In this document: in pieces, positions 1 to 9,542 of the stretch
Layout: every line of letters begins with the position of its first letter
How positions within the stretch are numbered: position 1 is the first letter of the stretch
Assembly (NCBI GenBank): GCA_004802725.1
Contig: SGPM01000100.1
Location: 1 to 64,000 of the forward strand
DNA: 64,000 nt
Source of the DNA: Antrodiella citrinella
Taxonomy: Eukaryota; Basidiomycota; Agaricomycetes; Polyporales; Steccherinaceae
Direction: 5' to 3'
Made by a program: the position numbers and the translations under genes
The notes under the pieces: model-generated
Database searches by the model: none
What the model saw: the letters and a program-made list of their open reading frames with translations, nothing else
Told to the model about the DNA's origin: nothing

Positions 1-78
1 CCCGCGTGCCAAGACGTTTGTCAACTCTGCGGTCGTTGTGGTTGTTGTCAATGCGTCTGCGTTTGGACGCCTTGTCAC
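1..78 (-). pseudogene. 3' part of a minus-strand reading frame interrupted by the hAT insertion
   Basis: On the minus strand this stretch reads as an open, very basic peptide (ASKRRRIDNNHND...) that runs off the left window edge. It is in the same frame as 3762-3872 once the transposon and one target-site copy are removed. I do not recognise the family. It may be a host gene or part of an older mobile element. Confidence 0.5.
71..78. repeat. Target-site duplication, left copy
   Basis: CTTGTCAC directly abuts the left terminal repeat and is identical to 3754-3761. Eight bases is the hAT signature length. Confidence 0.92.
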
Positions 79-95
79 TAGTGCACACCACGGGT
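79..95 (+). repeat. Left terminal inverted repeat of the hAT element
   Basis: TAGTGCACACCACGGGT. It is the exact reverse complement of 3737-3753. Confidence 0.93.
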
Positions 96-215
96 ATACC
101 CGCGGGTGTCACCGAGGTCACCCGTACCCGTACCCGTCAAGCACCCGTACCCGCAGCAAGGGTAGCGGGTCTGCGCGGGTCACGCGGGTACGGGTTTCAC
201 CCGCGGGTTCAAAGG
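96..215. repeat. Left subterminal GGGTA/CCCGT repeat cluster
   Basis: The stretch has many short copies of ACCCGT, CCCGTA and GCGGGT in both orientations between the terminal repeat and the end of the transposase gene. Clustered short subterminal repeats are the usual transposase-binding sites of hAT elements; the binding role here is inferred from the family. Confidence 0.75.
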
Positions 216-272
216 GAAGGGCATTCATTTCATACGCGCGAGTACAGTAAACGTAGCTACATGTACATATGA

Positions 273-3200
273 TCACTTAAAATCAGTCTTGTCGATGCGG
301 TCCCAGCCTGGTGCGAGTTTTGCCAGGTCCTTCACATTCTCCGCAGCGGGCTGCTTGACGGCCTTCAGAACGTCCTCGTCTTCGATGAGGCCCGCCTTGC
401 TCCAGTAATGCAAACATATCAATGCACGCGTTGAGCGGGCAGTGAGTCCGTTTCACACATGCGAAAGAATCAACCGACCTTTGCTAAAAATACGCTCAAC
501 ATCGACGGACGTTGCTAGTACAGTTTCGAGTCAGCACTGCAGATGAACGAAATGTCAGGGAGTATTGCAGACGTACCAGGAATACTGAGAAAGTCCCGAG
601 CCATCCGTGACAGACACGGGTACACCTTACGCCGGTCGTACCACCATTTAAGTGCACTGTCACCGGGCGGAAGATCAACGAGGTCTTCGCGCAGGTAACG
701 ATCGAGCTCATTGCCCTGAGCCAAGGTTTGCAATGGTGCAAACATTTCGGCTGCTGAAAATGTGTTCTATCGAGCAATACGTGCTGTAAGTTTCGAATTA
801 CAACATATACAAATCACGACTCACCTTTGAGGTTGAACGTTGGCTCTCGCCTGGTTTGTCCGAATCATCCCCGCTGTCGTCCTCATTGTCCTCCTCTGCA
901 ATAGCACGCCCCACGTACGAGTTCAGGAACTTGTCGTACGTGATCCTCTTGGCTGTCGCAATCCATTCCGCGTCCCAGTTCGCTGTTATGAAGTACTCGA
1001 GTTTGTGTCGGGGGTGGAGCACTAGTAAGGTACCAGTGAGTTCTCATATAAGCATAGCTGTACAGTCGTTACTCACCCATTGCAATCCGGTAGATGTCTG
1101 TCATGTCTGTCTTTGAATAGTACCTGTTGAGGGTCACCTTGGCCAGCTTCGCCGCAGAACGAATTGCGTCGCAGTACTGAGAATTCACCATCGCAGTAGC
1201 GAGGTGACGGTCAATCATATCCATAGACGGAATAATTTGAGCGATGTTGGGGGTGGAAGATGAAAAGTACGTGGTAGAGTCATAGAAGATCTGCAGTGAA
1301 GCAGTGGTAAGCGTTTTCGTGCGCGCGTATTTTGCGTTGCGGAGTTTGAAACCAAAACCAACACGGTCTCACACTCACCTTCAACACATCGCGCAGCTGT
1401 CGAACGAACTCCCATTCCTCCTCAGTCAACTCAAACTCTCGCAACAGCATCTCCCGATCCTGCGTCAGTCGGTCCAATGCCCGCCGATACTCTATCGCAA
1501 ACGCAAGCATGGTGTAGGTCGAATTCCAACGAGTTGCTACATCCCGCGGCATCTTGCGATCCTTGAGGCCCAGGTCTGCCAGGATTTTCTTCCAAGCTGG
1601 AAGAAGCTTGGTCGTAGAGTTGATGATCGCGTAGGCGATTTTTCGAAGCTGAAGGGATTGGGAGAGGGTCAGCTAAGGTGTGTGGCTATATTTCTTGTTC
1701 ACTTACCTTCACTAACACTTGTTTCACAGGCAGCGCGCTCACATTGTATTCCCGCCGCTCTTCCTCAGTCAAATGGCTTATATCTTCGTCCTCCCAACCC
1801 TCCATGTTATCATCAGACGCCCCCGCCTCTCCACCATCCATAATATCACCAAGGGAGGCAAGATCCTCTTCTGCGAGCTCCAGATCATCGGCCAAATTAT
1901 CAAGATCACCCATGATACGATTCGCCAGATCTGCGGGCCCGCCCACCTTCGTCTTTGAGGTGTCAAAGGGAGACAGGATCTTCTTGGCTACAAGACAGTC
2001 CGTATGCAAGACACATCGCGCCTGACGTGCTGCACCTCCGAAGACATCATTGATCTTCTCCAGGTGGGCCACCATGGAGTCGTTATTAGTCGCGTTGTCG
2101 CTCGTGAATGCGAGAAACTATCAAGGTATGTCAGTGTTGTTTCTCTGCACAGTCTGTTGACTTACTTTGTCTTGGATGCCGAATTCTCTCAGGACGCGCT
2201 CGAACTCCTCCGCAAGAGCCACACCAGTGTGCGAGAACGGCACTTCAACAACATCAAGCGGTAGGCACTTCGCCTCGCCCTCTTTCTCGTAGTGCACCGT
2301 GATCGCCATGTATGCGCGGTGATTCGGCGACGTCCAGCAGTCCGCTGCGAAGCTCAAATCACCCTCGTGTTCCTGCGATAACATACGGTAAGCATACATA
2401 TCACGTTCATGGGGAGCTAACATACGTTTAACATCTCTGCAACACGTTGGCGTACACTTGCAAACACTTGGTGCACGTCCCTTGCCACGGTTGTCGGTGA
2501 CGGGACCCAGTACTCCGGCTGCCCAGACTTCATCAGCTTCAGGAAGGCAGGATCCTGGACAATTTTGAACGGGCGAAGACTACCTGCCACCCAGTCGACC
2601 ACAGTCGCCCTCGTCTCCGTCGAATTCAGCTGTCGGATGGAGTATGTCACCTTGCCTTTCCCGACCCGCTTGAAGGACACCGTAATCGAGCCCGTACGCG
2701 CAAGACGATCAACGGACTTCTGCGCTCCGTCTGCTGTCTTCATATTGCGCGCGCTTTCGAGCGCATCTTGACCCCAGCATTTCTGAATATGTTTGGTGAG
2801 GTTTCCTGTTGATTTGCTGTCGGTTGTGTCCAGATAGCGACTAATGGCCACTTTGCAACCAGGCTTGATACAGTGAAACTTGTGAATGCGACGACCGTCC
2901 CTCTCGACGATCTCAATGTCTCGGCCGTAGAATGCGTAGACTGGTGCTTTCCAGTCTGCCTGCAGCCTCTCTAGAACATATAAGGTGAGTCGCGACGATG
3001 CTTCTGATAACAGATGCGCGCCGTACTGAGCTGTGACTCTGCATCCTCAGGTTCTTCTCCACCACTCTCCTCATCCTCATCCCCTTTCTCTTCCTCGTCA
3101 CTCAATATTTCGGTCACATCGGGTACGTCTTCCATCATTTTGTCCAGCGCGGCGTCCTCTTCCTCCTCGGTGAGAACACGAGACTCACGCCGGATACTAG

Positions 3201-3471
3201 GACGTGGGCGCACACCATCACCTTCGTCAAGATTTGGAGAGGATCGAATGGGACTGGTCGCGCTGCGGGTTGAAGTAGGGACAGCGGAGGCGGGTTTTTT
3301 TCCTTTCGTCTTGGTTGATTTTTTTGCTGTTGCTAAGACCTTGCGGCCGGCGGCGGCAGCGGCGGACGCTGTCGACTGTGCCGTAGTCTTGAGGGCCTTC
3401 ATTGAGTCATGGTATCTATCTCGGTTGGCTTTTCGTTTGCTGGGCCCACGAGGGCCTTCATCGCTGTTCAT
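273..3471 (-). pseudogene. hAT transposase (BED finger, RNase H-like, dimerisation domain), one in-frame stop
   Basis: This is a multi-exon minus-strand transposase. The start ATG is at 3469-3471 (MNSDEGP...), followed by a basic then acidic disordered N-terminus. A BED-type finger spans the first intron junction region (CIKPGC then HIQKC near 2800-2900). The catalytic core shows DCWTS (about 2340) and SDNA (about 2095) around the expected acidic residues, then TRWNSTY (about 1530). The C-terminal dimerisation segment contains SVDVERIFSKGR and ARSTRALICLHYW. The natural stop is TGA at 273-275. Reading through 450-470, the frame gives ILSHV-stop-NGL, with TGA at 453-455 where relatives usually have Arg, so about 60 C-terminal residues would be lost. 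All other exons read open with plausible splice sites. The transposase identity is secure. Calling it a pseudogene rests on that single stop, which could also be a sequence error or lie in an unrecognised intron. Confidence 0.88.
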
Positions 3472-3659
3472 GTTGTGTGAGAAGTGAGAGTTCGGAAAAC
3501 CCGTATCGAGACTCGTGAGGATTCGGCCATGGCCCATCAATACTATTAATTGTATTGTATACAAATGTGATCCTGTGTACCCAATACAACTCTAAAGTAT
3601 ACTATTAACCTTTAGATGATCATGATTGCAATTGCTGGCCATCGCAAGCCGTTTTGGGC

Positions 3660-3736
3660 TGACGGGTTAGGCGCGGGTCGGCGGGTAGCCTTGAGGCAAC
3701 CCGTACCCGTACCCGTGACCCGCGCGGGTATTGCCG
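3660..3736. repeat. Right subterminal GGGTA/CCCGT repeat cluster
   Basis: Repeated GACGGGT, GCGGGT, ACCCGT and CGCGGGT motifs match the units at the left end and lie just inside the right terminal repeat. They are probable transposase-binding sites. Confidence 0.75.
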
Positions 3737-3753
3737 ACCCGTGGTGTGCACTA
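3737..3753 (-). repeat. Right terminal inverted repeat of the hAT element
   Basis: ACCCGTGGTGTGCACTA on the plus strand. It is a perfect 17-bp match to the left end in inverted orientation and is followed immediately by the second target-site copy. Confidence 0.93.
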
Positions 3754-3761
3754 CTTGTCAC
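3754..3761. repeat. Target-site duplication, right copy
   Basis: CTTGTCAC directly abuts the right terminal repeat and is identical to 71-78. Confidence 0.92.
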
Positions 3762-3872
3762 CCTCAACTCGATTGCGTTCCTTAAGGGGAACAGGACGAA
3801 GAGGAAGTTCAGCGATCTCTGCAGGGGAAGCCTTGAAAGGGCACTTCTCAGGATCAACATCCACCAGCTGGA
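3754..3872 (-). pseudogene. 5' part of the reading frame interrupted by the hAT insertion
   Basis: On the minus strand this reads VQLVDVDPEKCPFKASP..., followed by LPLRPVPLKERNRVEGDK, and continues in frame into 78-1 across the insertion site. Upstream, at about 3905, the frame meets a stop, so either an intron acceptor lies near 3872-3890 (a CAG is present) or the relic is truncated. No start codon can be assigned. Function unknown. Confidence 0.5.
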
Positions 3873-4209
3873 CGTGAGCGCTCCGGAAGTAAATTACATT
3901 TATTTACCTTTATTTGCTATTTTTACTGTTTGTTACATGGCAGCGCTTATATAAGCGTCTCGAAGTAAGAAACCGTATAGAACGGGTTCTTTACCTACCC
4001 TTTCACCGGTAGATACTTACCGACCGTTAATTACACCCCCTTATACTTTCTCACCGAGCCCTACCGTGACCCAGAGTGACGACGAGCGTCTATATGCATC
4101 TATTGATCGACGGCCCGCGAGGCCGCAGGATTTCGAGCGCTCGTCCAAACGCCTTGTTCACAAGAATCGCAGTTTCGCGGTCGTATTACACAAGCGCATG
4201 TAATTTACG
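3873..4209. other. Region upstream of the BSD-domain gene, no gene seen
   Basis: The stretch contains a self-complementary GCTTATATAAGC (3946-3957) that could be a TATA element, 256 bases before the BSD gene ATG. An 11-bp inverted pair (3889-3899 and 4198-4208) brackets it but has no target duplication. No coding signal was seen. Confidence 0.5.
3948..3954 (+). promoter_or_regulatory. Possible TATA box of the BSD-domain gene
   Basis: TATATAA lies within a palindrome about 256 bases upstream of the ATG at 4210. It is a plausible core promoter, but the distance implies a long leader or an unseen upstream intron. Confidence 0.3.
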
Positions 4210-5932
4210 ATGAACTTCCTCGATGCATACGATATATCGAGTTCACCAACTCCAGTGCCGACCACAGAACAGCAGCCGCCCACGGAGAGCCCGAGTCTCA
4301 ATGAGGAGGTGACACAGGTCGTGGGTCAGCTCAGTCGGTTCTGGGGAGGGTTCCGGAAACAGGTATGTCACAAGATGTGGTTGGTAGTCGAAGATAGTGT
4401 GATCATGTTTGTTTGGTTGTACAGATTCCGAATGTCCTGCAGACTGTTCAGAAGGACATAGGCGAGGCGTATACCCAGGCTCAGAAGGAGATCAGCAAGT
4501 TCACTGCAGATGCGTCAACGTCATCCGCCGCCGAAGAGGTTGCGCCTAAGAAGGCTGATGCCGACACTGTGGCGGAATCCACCAAGGGCAAGGACGTAGA
4601 TGAAGACACAGATGAGGATTCGGAGCATGACGATGATGATACTACAAGGTCTGCTACGGACGAAGGACAGAAGACACCAAGCACAAGCAGTGGACACGCG
4701 CGAACAGCCTCACAGAATTTCCTCTACCGTCTCCAGTCCTCTCTCCCCGCCAACCTCGTTTCCACGGTGCAGAACGTCCAGAACCAACTCCCCGAGTCAC
4801 TCAAACAAACCGGGTCTGTGGACTTCACACAGCTGCGCACGACGCTCACGAGTGAGTTCCAACGCGTTCAAGGTATCACGCGCGCTCAGGCGGAGGAATA
4901 CGTCCACAAGAGCGAAGGGCTACTGCGTGAAGCCCAGGAGTTCCTCAAGGAAGCAGTGAAAGTGGTGCCTCCTGAAGAAGCGGGCGAGAGTCACGGATCT
5001 GTTGCGCCTGTTGGGATGCTCTGGGATGGTTCGGATCTGTGGATGTTACCTGATGTTGGCGGCTCGTCGGACAAAGGGAAGGAGAAGGAGACGGTCGACG
5101 CTCCTCCGAAGTCGGGCGCGGAGGGTCTGAGGGCCGTTGCTACCAGGGCGGAGTCGTTACTGAAGCAGCTCAAACATGACCCCGAGGTCATCAAGGTCGA
5201 TCCTACGGCCGATGAGCGGGCGAATCAGCTATACGAGCAATGGATACGAGAGAGTCTGGATACAGAAGAGGGTGGTATCAACAGTCAGCATTGGACGGAC
5301 GTCACACAGCAGGCTCTCAGTGATTCTGTTGATGGTTCGGCGTTGCAAGCGACCCACGACGTTCTTGGTGAGCCAACCCTTATGATGGACGGACAGAATC
5401 TAATAAATAGACGCAGTACCCGAGCACATCACTAGGGACACATTCTGGATGCGCTACTTCTTCCGTGTTCACCAGGTTGAACAAGATGAACAAAGACGAA
5501 AGGTCCTTATCCAGGGTAAGTAAACCGGCGCATACTGTTCTGAGTGTCGCTGATGTCTTCCTGACAGGGACCATGGCAGACGATGAGGACTTCAGTTGGG
5601 AAGACGATGAGGACGAGGCTATATCTCCAACGACTGCCCGAGCTATACCATCTAGTGACGGCGCGGCTCGTTCCATGCGAGCATCCGTTGATACCCTCCA
5701 GGCGCCCCGGCCAATTGATCGCCTTCCGTCTGAGCAGTCATCTCCCCGAACCTCTGACGCTGACATCTCCCGGCGGCAGAGCAGTGAAGGCAGTTATGAC
5801 GTCGTATCGTCTCAGGTGAGCGCAAGTGGTGATACGCCGGCGGTTGCGGAGAAGGACAAGGACGACGATGAAGATGACGAGGAGGAAGATGACGATGAAG
5901 AAGGCGGCGAAGAGGACAGTGACTGGGAGTGA
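4210..5932 (+). CDS. BSD-domain protein, Dos2-like
   Basis: Four exons (4210-4362, 4425-5367, 5417-5515, 5568-5932) splice to an open frame of 519 residues. The N-terminus has the conserved VGQLSRFWGGFRKQ stretch that precedes coiled, helical segments in this family. A BSD domain spans the third exon, with the diagnostic FWMRYFFRVHQVE signature preceded by LVPEHITRDT. The C-terminus is an Asp/Glu tract ending DSDWE, as in yeast Dos2 and relatives. The third exon's acceptor at 5416 was chosen because it is the only one keeping the BSD signature in frame. BSD proteins are linked to transcription and repair factors or membrane signalling. Dos2 is associated with ubiquitin-related and single-copy DNA stability functions in yeast, so the exact role here is uncertain. 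A following plus-strand gene starts about 920 bases downstream. Confidence 0.9.
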
Positions 5933-6854
5933 TTGCATACTGAGATCGCTTTGCGGTGTCTACTTCTCTACCTTTGGCATTTGTATTTTACTTGGATCGT
6001 TTCACAGGTGGAACGTTACTGGATGGTTTTGGTCGGCTCTGCTTCCTGATCTCATCTCTATCACCTATCACACACTCGTCATGCTTTATCCGGCATCTAA
6101 TTATACAGTATACCTACTGCTGTGCGGCGTAGATGAGGGCGTATGATGACAGGAAAAAAGGGTTCATGTTATCGTCGACTGTTGCTACAGGGGTCAGCAG
6201 GCTATTTGAATGCGTACTAACCAGGGCTAGTGCACACTGCAGGCCAAAGTAACACGAGTAATCTCGACCTTCGGTACCTTTTCTCGTGCCTTGCGAAATT
6301 CTGATAATTCGACCCTTCGAATCGCAGTACTAGCCTGGCTTCAAGCTTCAACGATGGGTCTTTTGGATTCGTTGCGTGGAGCTTCATGGTCAATTTCGCG
6401 AAGATGTTTGCCGTGCTCGCAGAAAGATGATAAGGATTTGTAAGGCCTGTTAGCCCCGATAGCAGGTCTGAGGCCTTCAGGCCTGACGGGAAGACGGCGT
6501 AGTATGTTTTTCTTTATGAGCTATTTCGCGAATGAGATTGGACTTGGCGGCGGTGAAGACTCTAATTTACAGCTCTTCCATACCTCTTCCAGCTAGAGCT
6601 GTACTAGACGGAGGCAAAACGAACGAACATCTGATCAAAAAAGATCCCGAGGGACCTACATCCTCAACCTCCTGTTGTTCTCTCCAACAAACACATCGCC
6701 ACCGCTCCTCCTCCTTAAGGGACATGTCGACCATTTCTTGCACAAACCGACAGCGTTAGTTCCATAAAGACTCGAATCTCAACATATTTCTTCCGGAGTC
6801 TTTCCCTCCCTTTCTGTGTCCTCCGTCCAAGTTCGACGCCACTCTCTGCTCGAC
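5933..6854. other. Intergenic region between the BSD gene and the metallophosphoesterase gene
   Basis: This holds the presumed 3' end of the BSD gene and the promoter of the next. Pyrimidine-rich runs at about 6660-6720 and 6795-6890 fit a transcription start zone. No gene is supported. An isolated TAGTGCACAC at 6228-6237 resembles the hAT end but has no partner. Confidence 0.5.
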
Positions 6855-9129
6855 ATGTTGGCCGGTCTGCGAATCCGTCTGTCCAGGTCTCGCCTGCCTT
6901 TCCGTCTCTCCCTCGTCGCTTACTTGCGGTTGGCATGGATTGTGATGCTTCTTTGGTCGGAGTTTGGCTCCTTTTACTACAGTTTGCTTGGCTGCAGATG
7001 GCCAGACAAGTATTTGAAAGATGTGCGTACCATCCACCTCTTGTCTGATGCTCTTACTTACCTGTTCTCCTTATTCGTGCACTAGTCTGGAGCAGTAACT
7101 CATGTATTGCTCGTTACGGATCCTCGAGTGCGGCATCTGCCCGTAGTCCGACGTCGGTGGATCGATAGTTGGCGACAGTCCGTTTTTCATCGGACGTTGC
7201 AGAGGAACTGGAAGTTCGCATACGATAGAAGTCCGGATGTAGTTGTGTTCTTGGGTGATATGCTTGCGCACGGACATCATTTAGATGACGACGATGAGTA
7301 AGTTCCAAGGCATCTACGTTCTTNTCTGCGCTTCATCTCTTTGATACAGATATCGCCAATACGTGAAACGATTNCAGAGCCTGTTACCCGTCGATGGCTT
7401 TGTCCCGACGTACTATGCCCCCGGAAACGAGGATGTTGGGTATGTCTACGATCGTGATAGTGACATCGTTTGCTCACGTATCTTCTTTCATTGTGAAGCT
7501 TACGAATNAACGTAAAGGCCGCACGAGCCGTAAGACGTCGTTTTGTCGACAACCTCGGGCCNCTCAACCAACAGTTCTCTTTATCTGGTCACAACTTTGT
7601 CCTATTGGATGCCCCCGGCCTCGTGGAGGAGGATCATCACCGCGCAGAGCATGGTCTTGATTTCCTCAACTTGACGGCCTCCCCGGGAGGTGCTCTTGAG
7701 TTTGCGCAACAACTGGCCAAAGGTTCGTTCGTCAGAGTCCNTTCACTCGTCGNGCCTTNCTGACTTCTGCCGTAGAAGGACCTCGACAGCCTACGATCCT
7801 GATGACACATATCCCTCTCGCGAGACCGGAGTCTGCGTCGTGTGGTCCTTTACGAGAGCACGGTACTATTCGAAGAGGTGTCGGAGCTGGATATCAAAAT
7901 ACGATGGGAAAGAGGTCTACCCACTTCCTCNTGNAAGATATTCATCCAATCGTGGTGTTCAGGTACGTTATGTCGACCCGCAAAGATGCTCTCCAGTACT
8001 CACTAGAAGCTTTAGTGGCGATGATAGGGACTACTGTGACTATACACACCGTAGCGATCCCACTAACTCTGACGGTATCCGCGAGGTCACCGTCAAGTCT
8101 TTCTCGCCTTTCCGTTCCATCCGCCACCCCGGTTTCCATCTCCTTTCCTTAGTCGATCCATTGACCACGCCACGATTGGGGTCGCCTACATTTGCTGACA
8201 CAGCATGTTTCCTGCCCGATTACCCTGGGGTGTACACTTCGTGCTACCTTCCTTTGGCTATGNGTACACTCCTCATTCTTCTAGTGGTCAGGTACCGTAC
8301 AAAAAGCCACCAACCAGTCCGATTGCCGTCGTACAATACTGCATCACCGTCGGACACGGATGAGGGCTCAGAGCGTTGGCCGTCGGGCAAAAAATGGCAN
8401 TGGTCTCCTCAATCCGAGCTTGCCAGGCACGGTAGTACATACGAACCTCTCCCAACATCACTACGCCCAGTCCATTCTCCTNTGATNGGCACCACAGAGC
8501 CGNTCCTCCGATTCTCTCTGCACTCAGCACCNCCTCTGCTCCCCGGTTTCCTCNCTTCACCTACACGAACCGCCAACGACAGCCACTACGACATGCAGCA
8601 AAACGACCTCACGAGACCTCCCGTCTACTCGGCGGAGGACGATCCCGACCACGACCACATGTGTCCATACACGCCGAGCTTCCCGTCCTCATCCACCTCC
8701 ATATCCAGCCCAGAGTCGCAAGACGGCTGCGCCGTCGACCTCTCCTCCGCCTGGCTCTCCGAATCGCCTACCTCCTATTTCTCCAAACCGTCGTCGTCGT
8801 CGTCACCACGCTGGTGGAAATGGTCGTGGAGCTTCGTGTTGCGCGGACGCAGGCGGCGCATGGCTGTGAGCCTGCCCGTGCCTTGGAGGATGCTGAGCGG
8901 AGACGGTGCAGCGGAGGCGAGGCGACGCGCGAGTTTGAGTGCGTTCCGCGAGGCGGACTGGGCGGAGAAGTTTGGGCTGACGCGTCAGCGAGTGGTGATG
9001 CGACGGTCGTCGTCGGAAAAAGCCTCGCGATGGGCGAAGGTCGTCCGTGGCGCGCTGGTGGACTTTTGGCAGGTCTCGTGGCCGGCGGTGGCGATGTGGC
9101 TCTTCCTGTTTTATCGCGACCAGCGTTGA
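6855..9129 (+). CDS. Cdc1/Ted1/PGAP5-type membrane metallophosphoesterase
   Basis: Six exons (6855-7022, 7086-7297, 7350-7439, 7499-7722, 7776-7962, 8016-9129) give 664 residues with consistent phases. An N-terminal hydrophobic segment ending in GCRWPD is typical of this family. Metallophosphoesterase motifs follow in order: LLVTDPRV (family DPQ-type motif), FLGDMLAHG (GD), APGNED (GN-D), MTHIPLAR (H) and SGDDRDYCDYTH (the family-specific C-terminal metal motif). A second membrane segment (CYLPLA...LLILLVV, about residue 360) and a third near the C-terminus (WPAVAMWLFLFY) place it in an ER or Golgi membrane. Relatives remove ethanolamine phosphate from the second mannose of GPI anchors or act in manganese and cargo handling, so GPI-anchor remodelling is the likely role. 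A long Ser/Pro-rich cytosolic region lies between the last two membrane segments. Sixteen N bases occur in this gene; none prevents the family call. Confidence 0.92.
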
Positions 9130-9542
9130 TGGACTTTTGGATTTATGGACGCTTATCCTTTTCTTCTCACCCTCTCGCATCTTGTACGAATAAGAGCCAC
9201 TACTCTTGCATGCCAATCCCCCAACGAAACAGACCCCACCCGGACAGTTGCAGCACCACCATAGCACATCTATTTATAACATACTCATATCTTGTACTTT
9301 CAACTGTGTCCTTTGAACATATCTACACTTTTATTTCGAGCTCCATCTCTACGTTGTTGTTGTAGGCATTATGGTGAATCAGTATGGCATTATGATGACA
9401 GCATTTGTTTGACTACAAAGTGCTCTACATGTAAGAGATGGTCAAGAAATATTGCTCTGGCAAGAAAATATATACAGTACTGTTGATGGTGAACAAGATA
9501 AGAGGAACACAACAATGAGTTAGCGGCCCTTCAGTGACCTCC
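9130..9542. other. Convergent intergenic region
   Basis: This is the shared 3' flank of the phosphoesterase gene (plus) and the SNF2 gene (minus). A/T-richer than the flanking exons, with no coding signal seen. Confidence 0.5.

Larger units (their letters stand above)
79..3753 (-). mobile_element. Full-length hAT-superfamily DNA transposon
   Basis: The element is bounded by perfect 17-bp terminal inverted repeats (79-95 and 3737-3753, reading TAGTGCACACCACGGGT inward) and flanked by identical 8-bp copies of CTTGTCAC (71-78 and 3754-3761), the target-site duplication length typical of hAT elements. It is 3,675 bp long. The interior carries one minus-strand transposase gene with a BED zinc finger, hAT catalytic motifs and a hAT dimerisation C-terminus. 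Both subterminal regions are packed with CCCGTA/ACGGGT-type repeats. Perfect repeats and duplication indicate a recent insertion. A single TGA near the transposase C-terminus suggests this copy has just lost autonomy. Confidence 0.93.

Noticed and set aside
3889..4208. 11-bp inverted pair GTAAATTACAT / ATGTAATTTAC, suggesting a small inverted-repeat element
   Set aside because: The outer flanks do not match, there is no target duplication, the arms are AT-rich and short, and the right arm abuts the BSD gene start.
6228..6237. TAGTGCACAC, identical to the first ten bases of the hAT terminal repeat
   Set aside because: No second end, no target duplication and no subterminal CCCGTA repeats nearby. 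A ten-base match is not rare enough over 64 kb on both strands.
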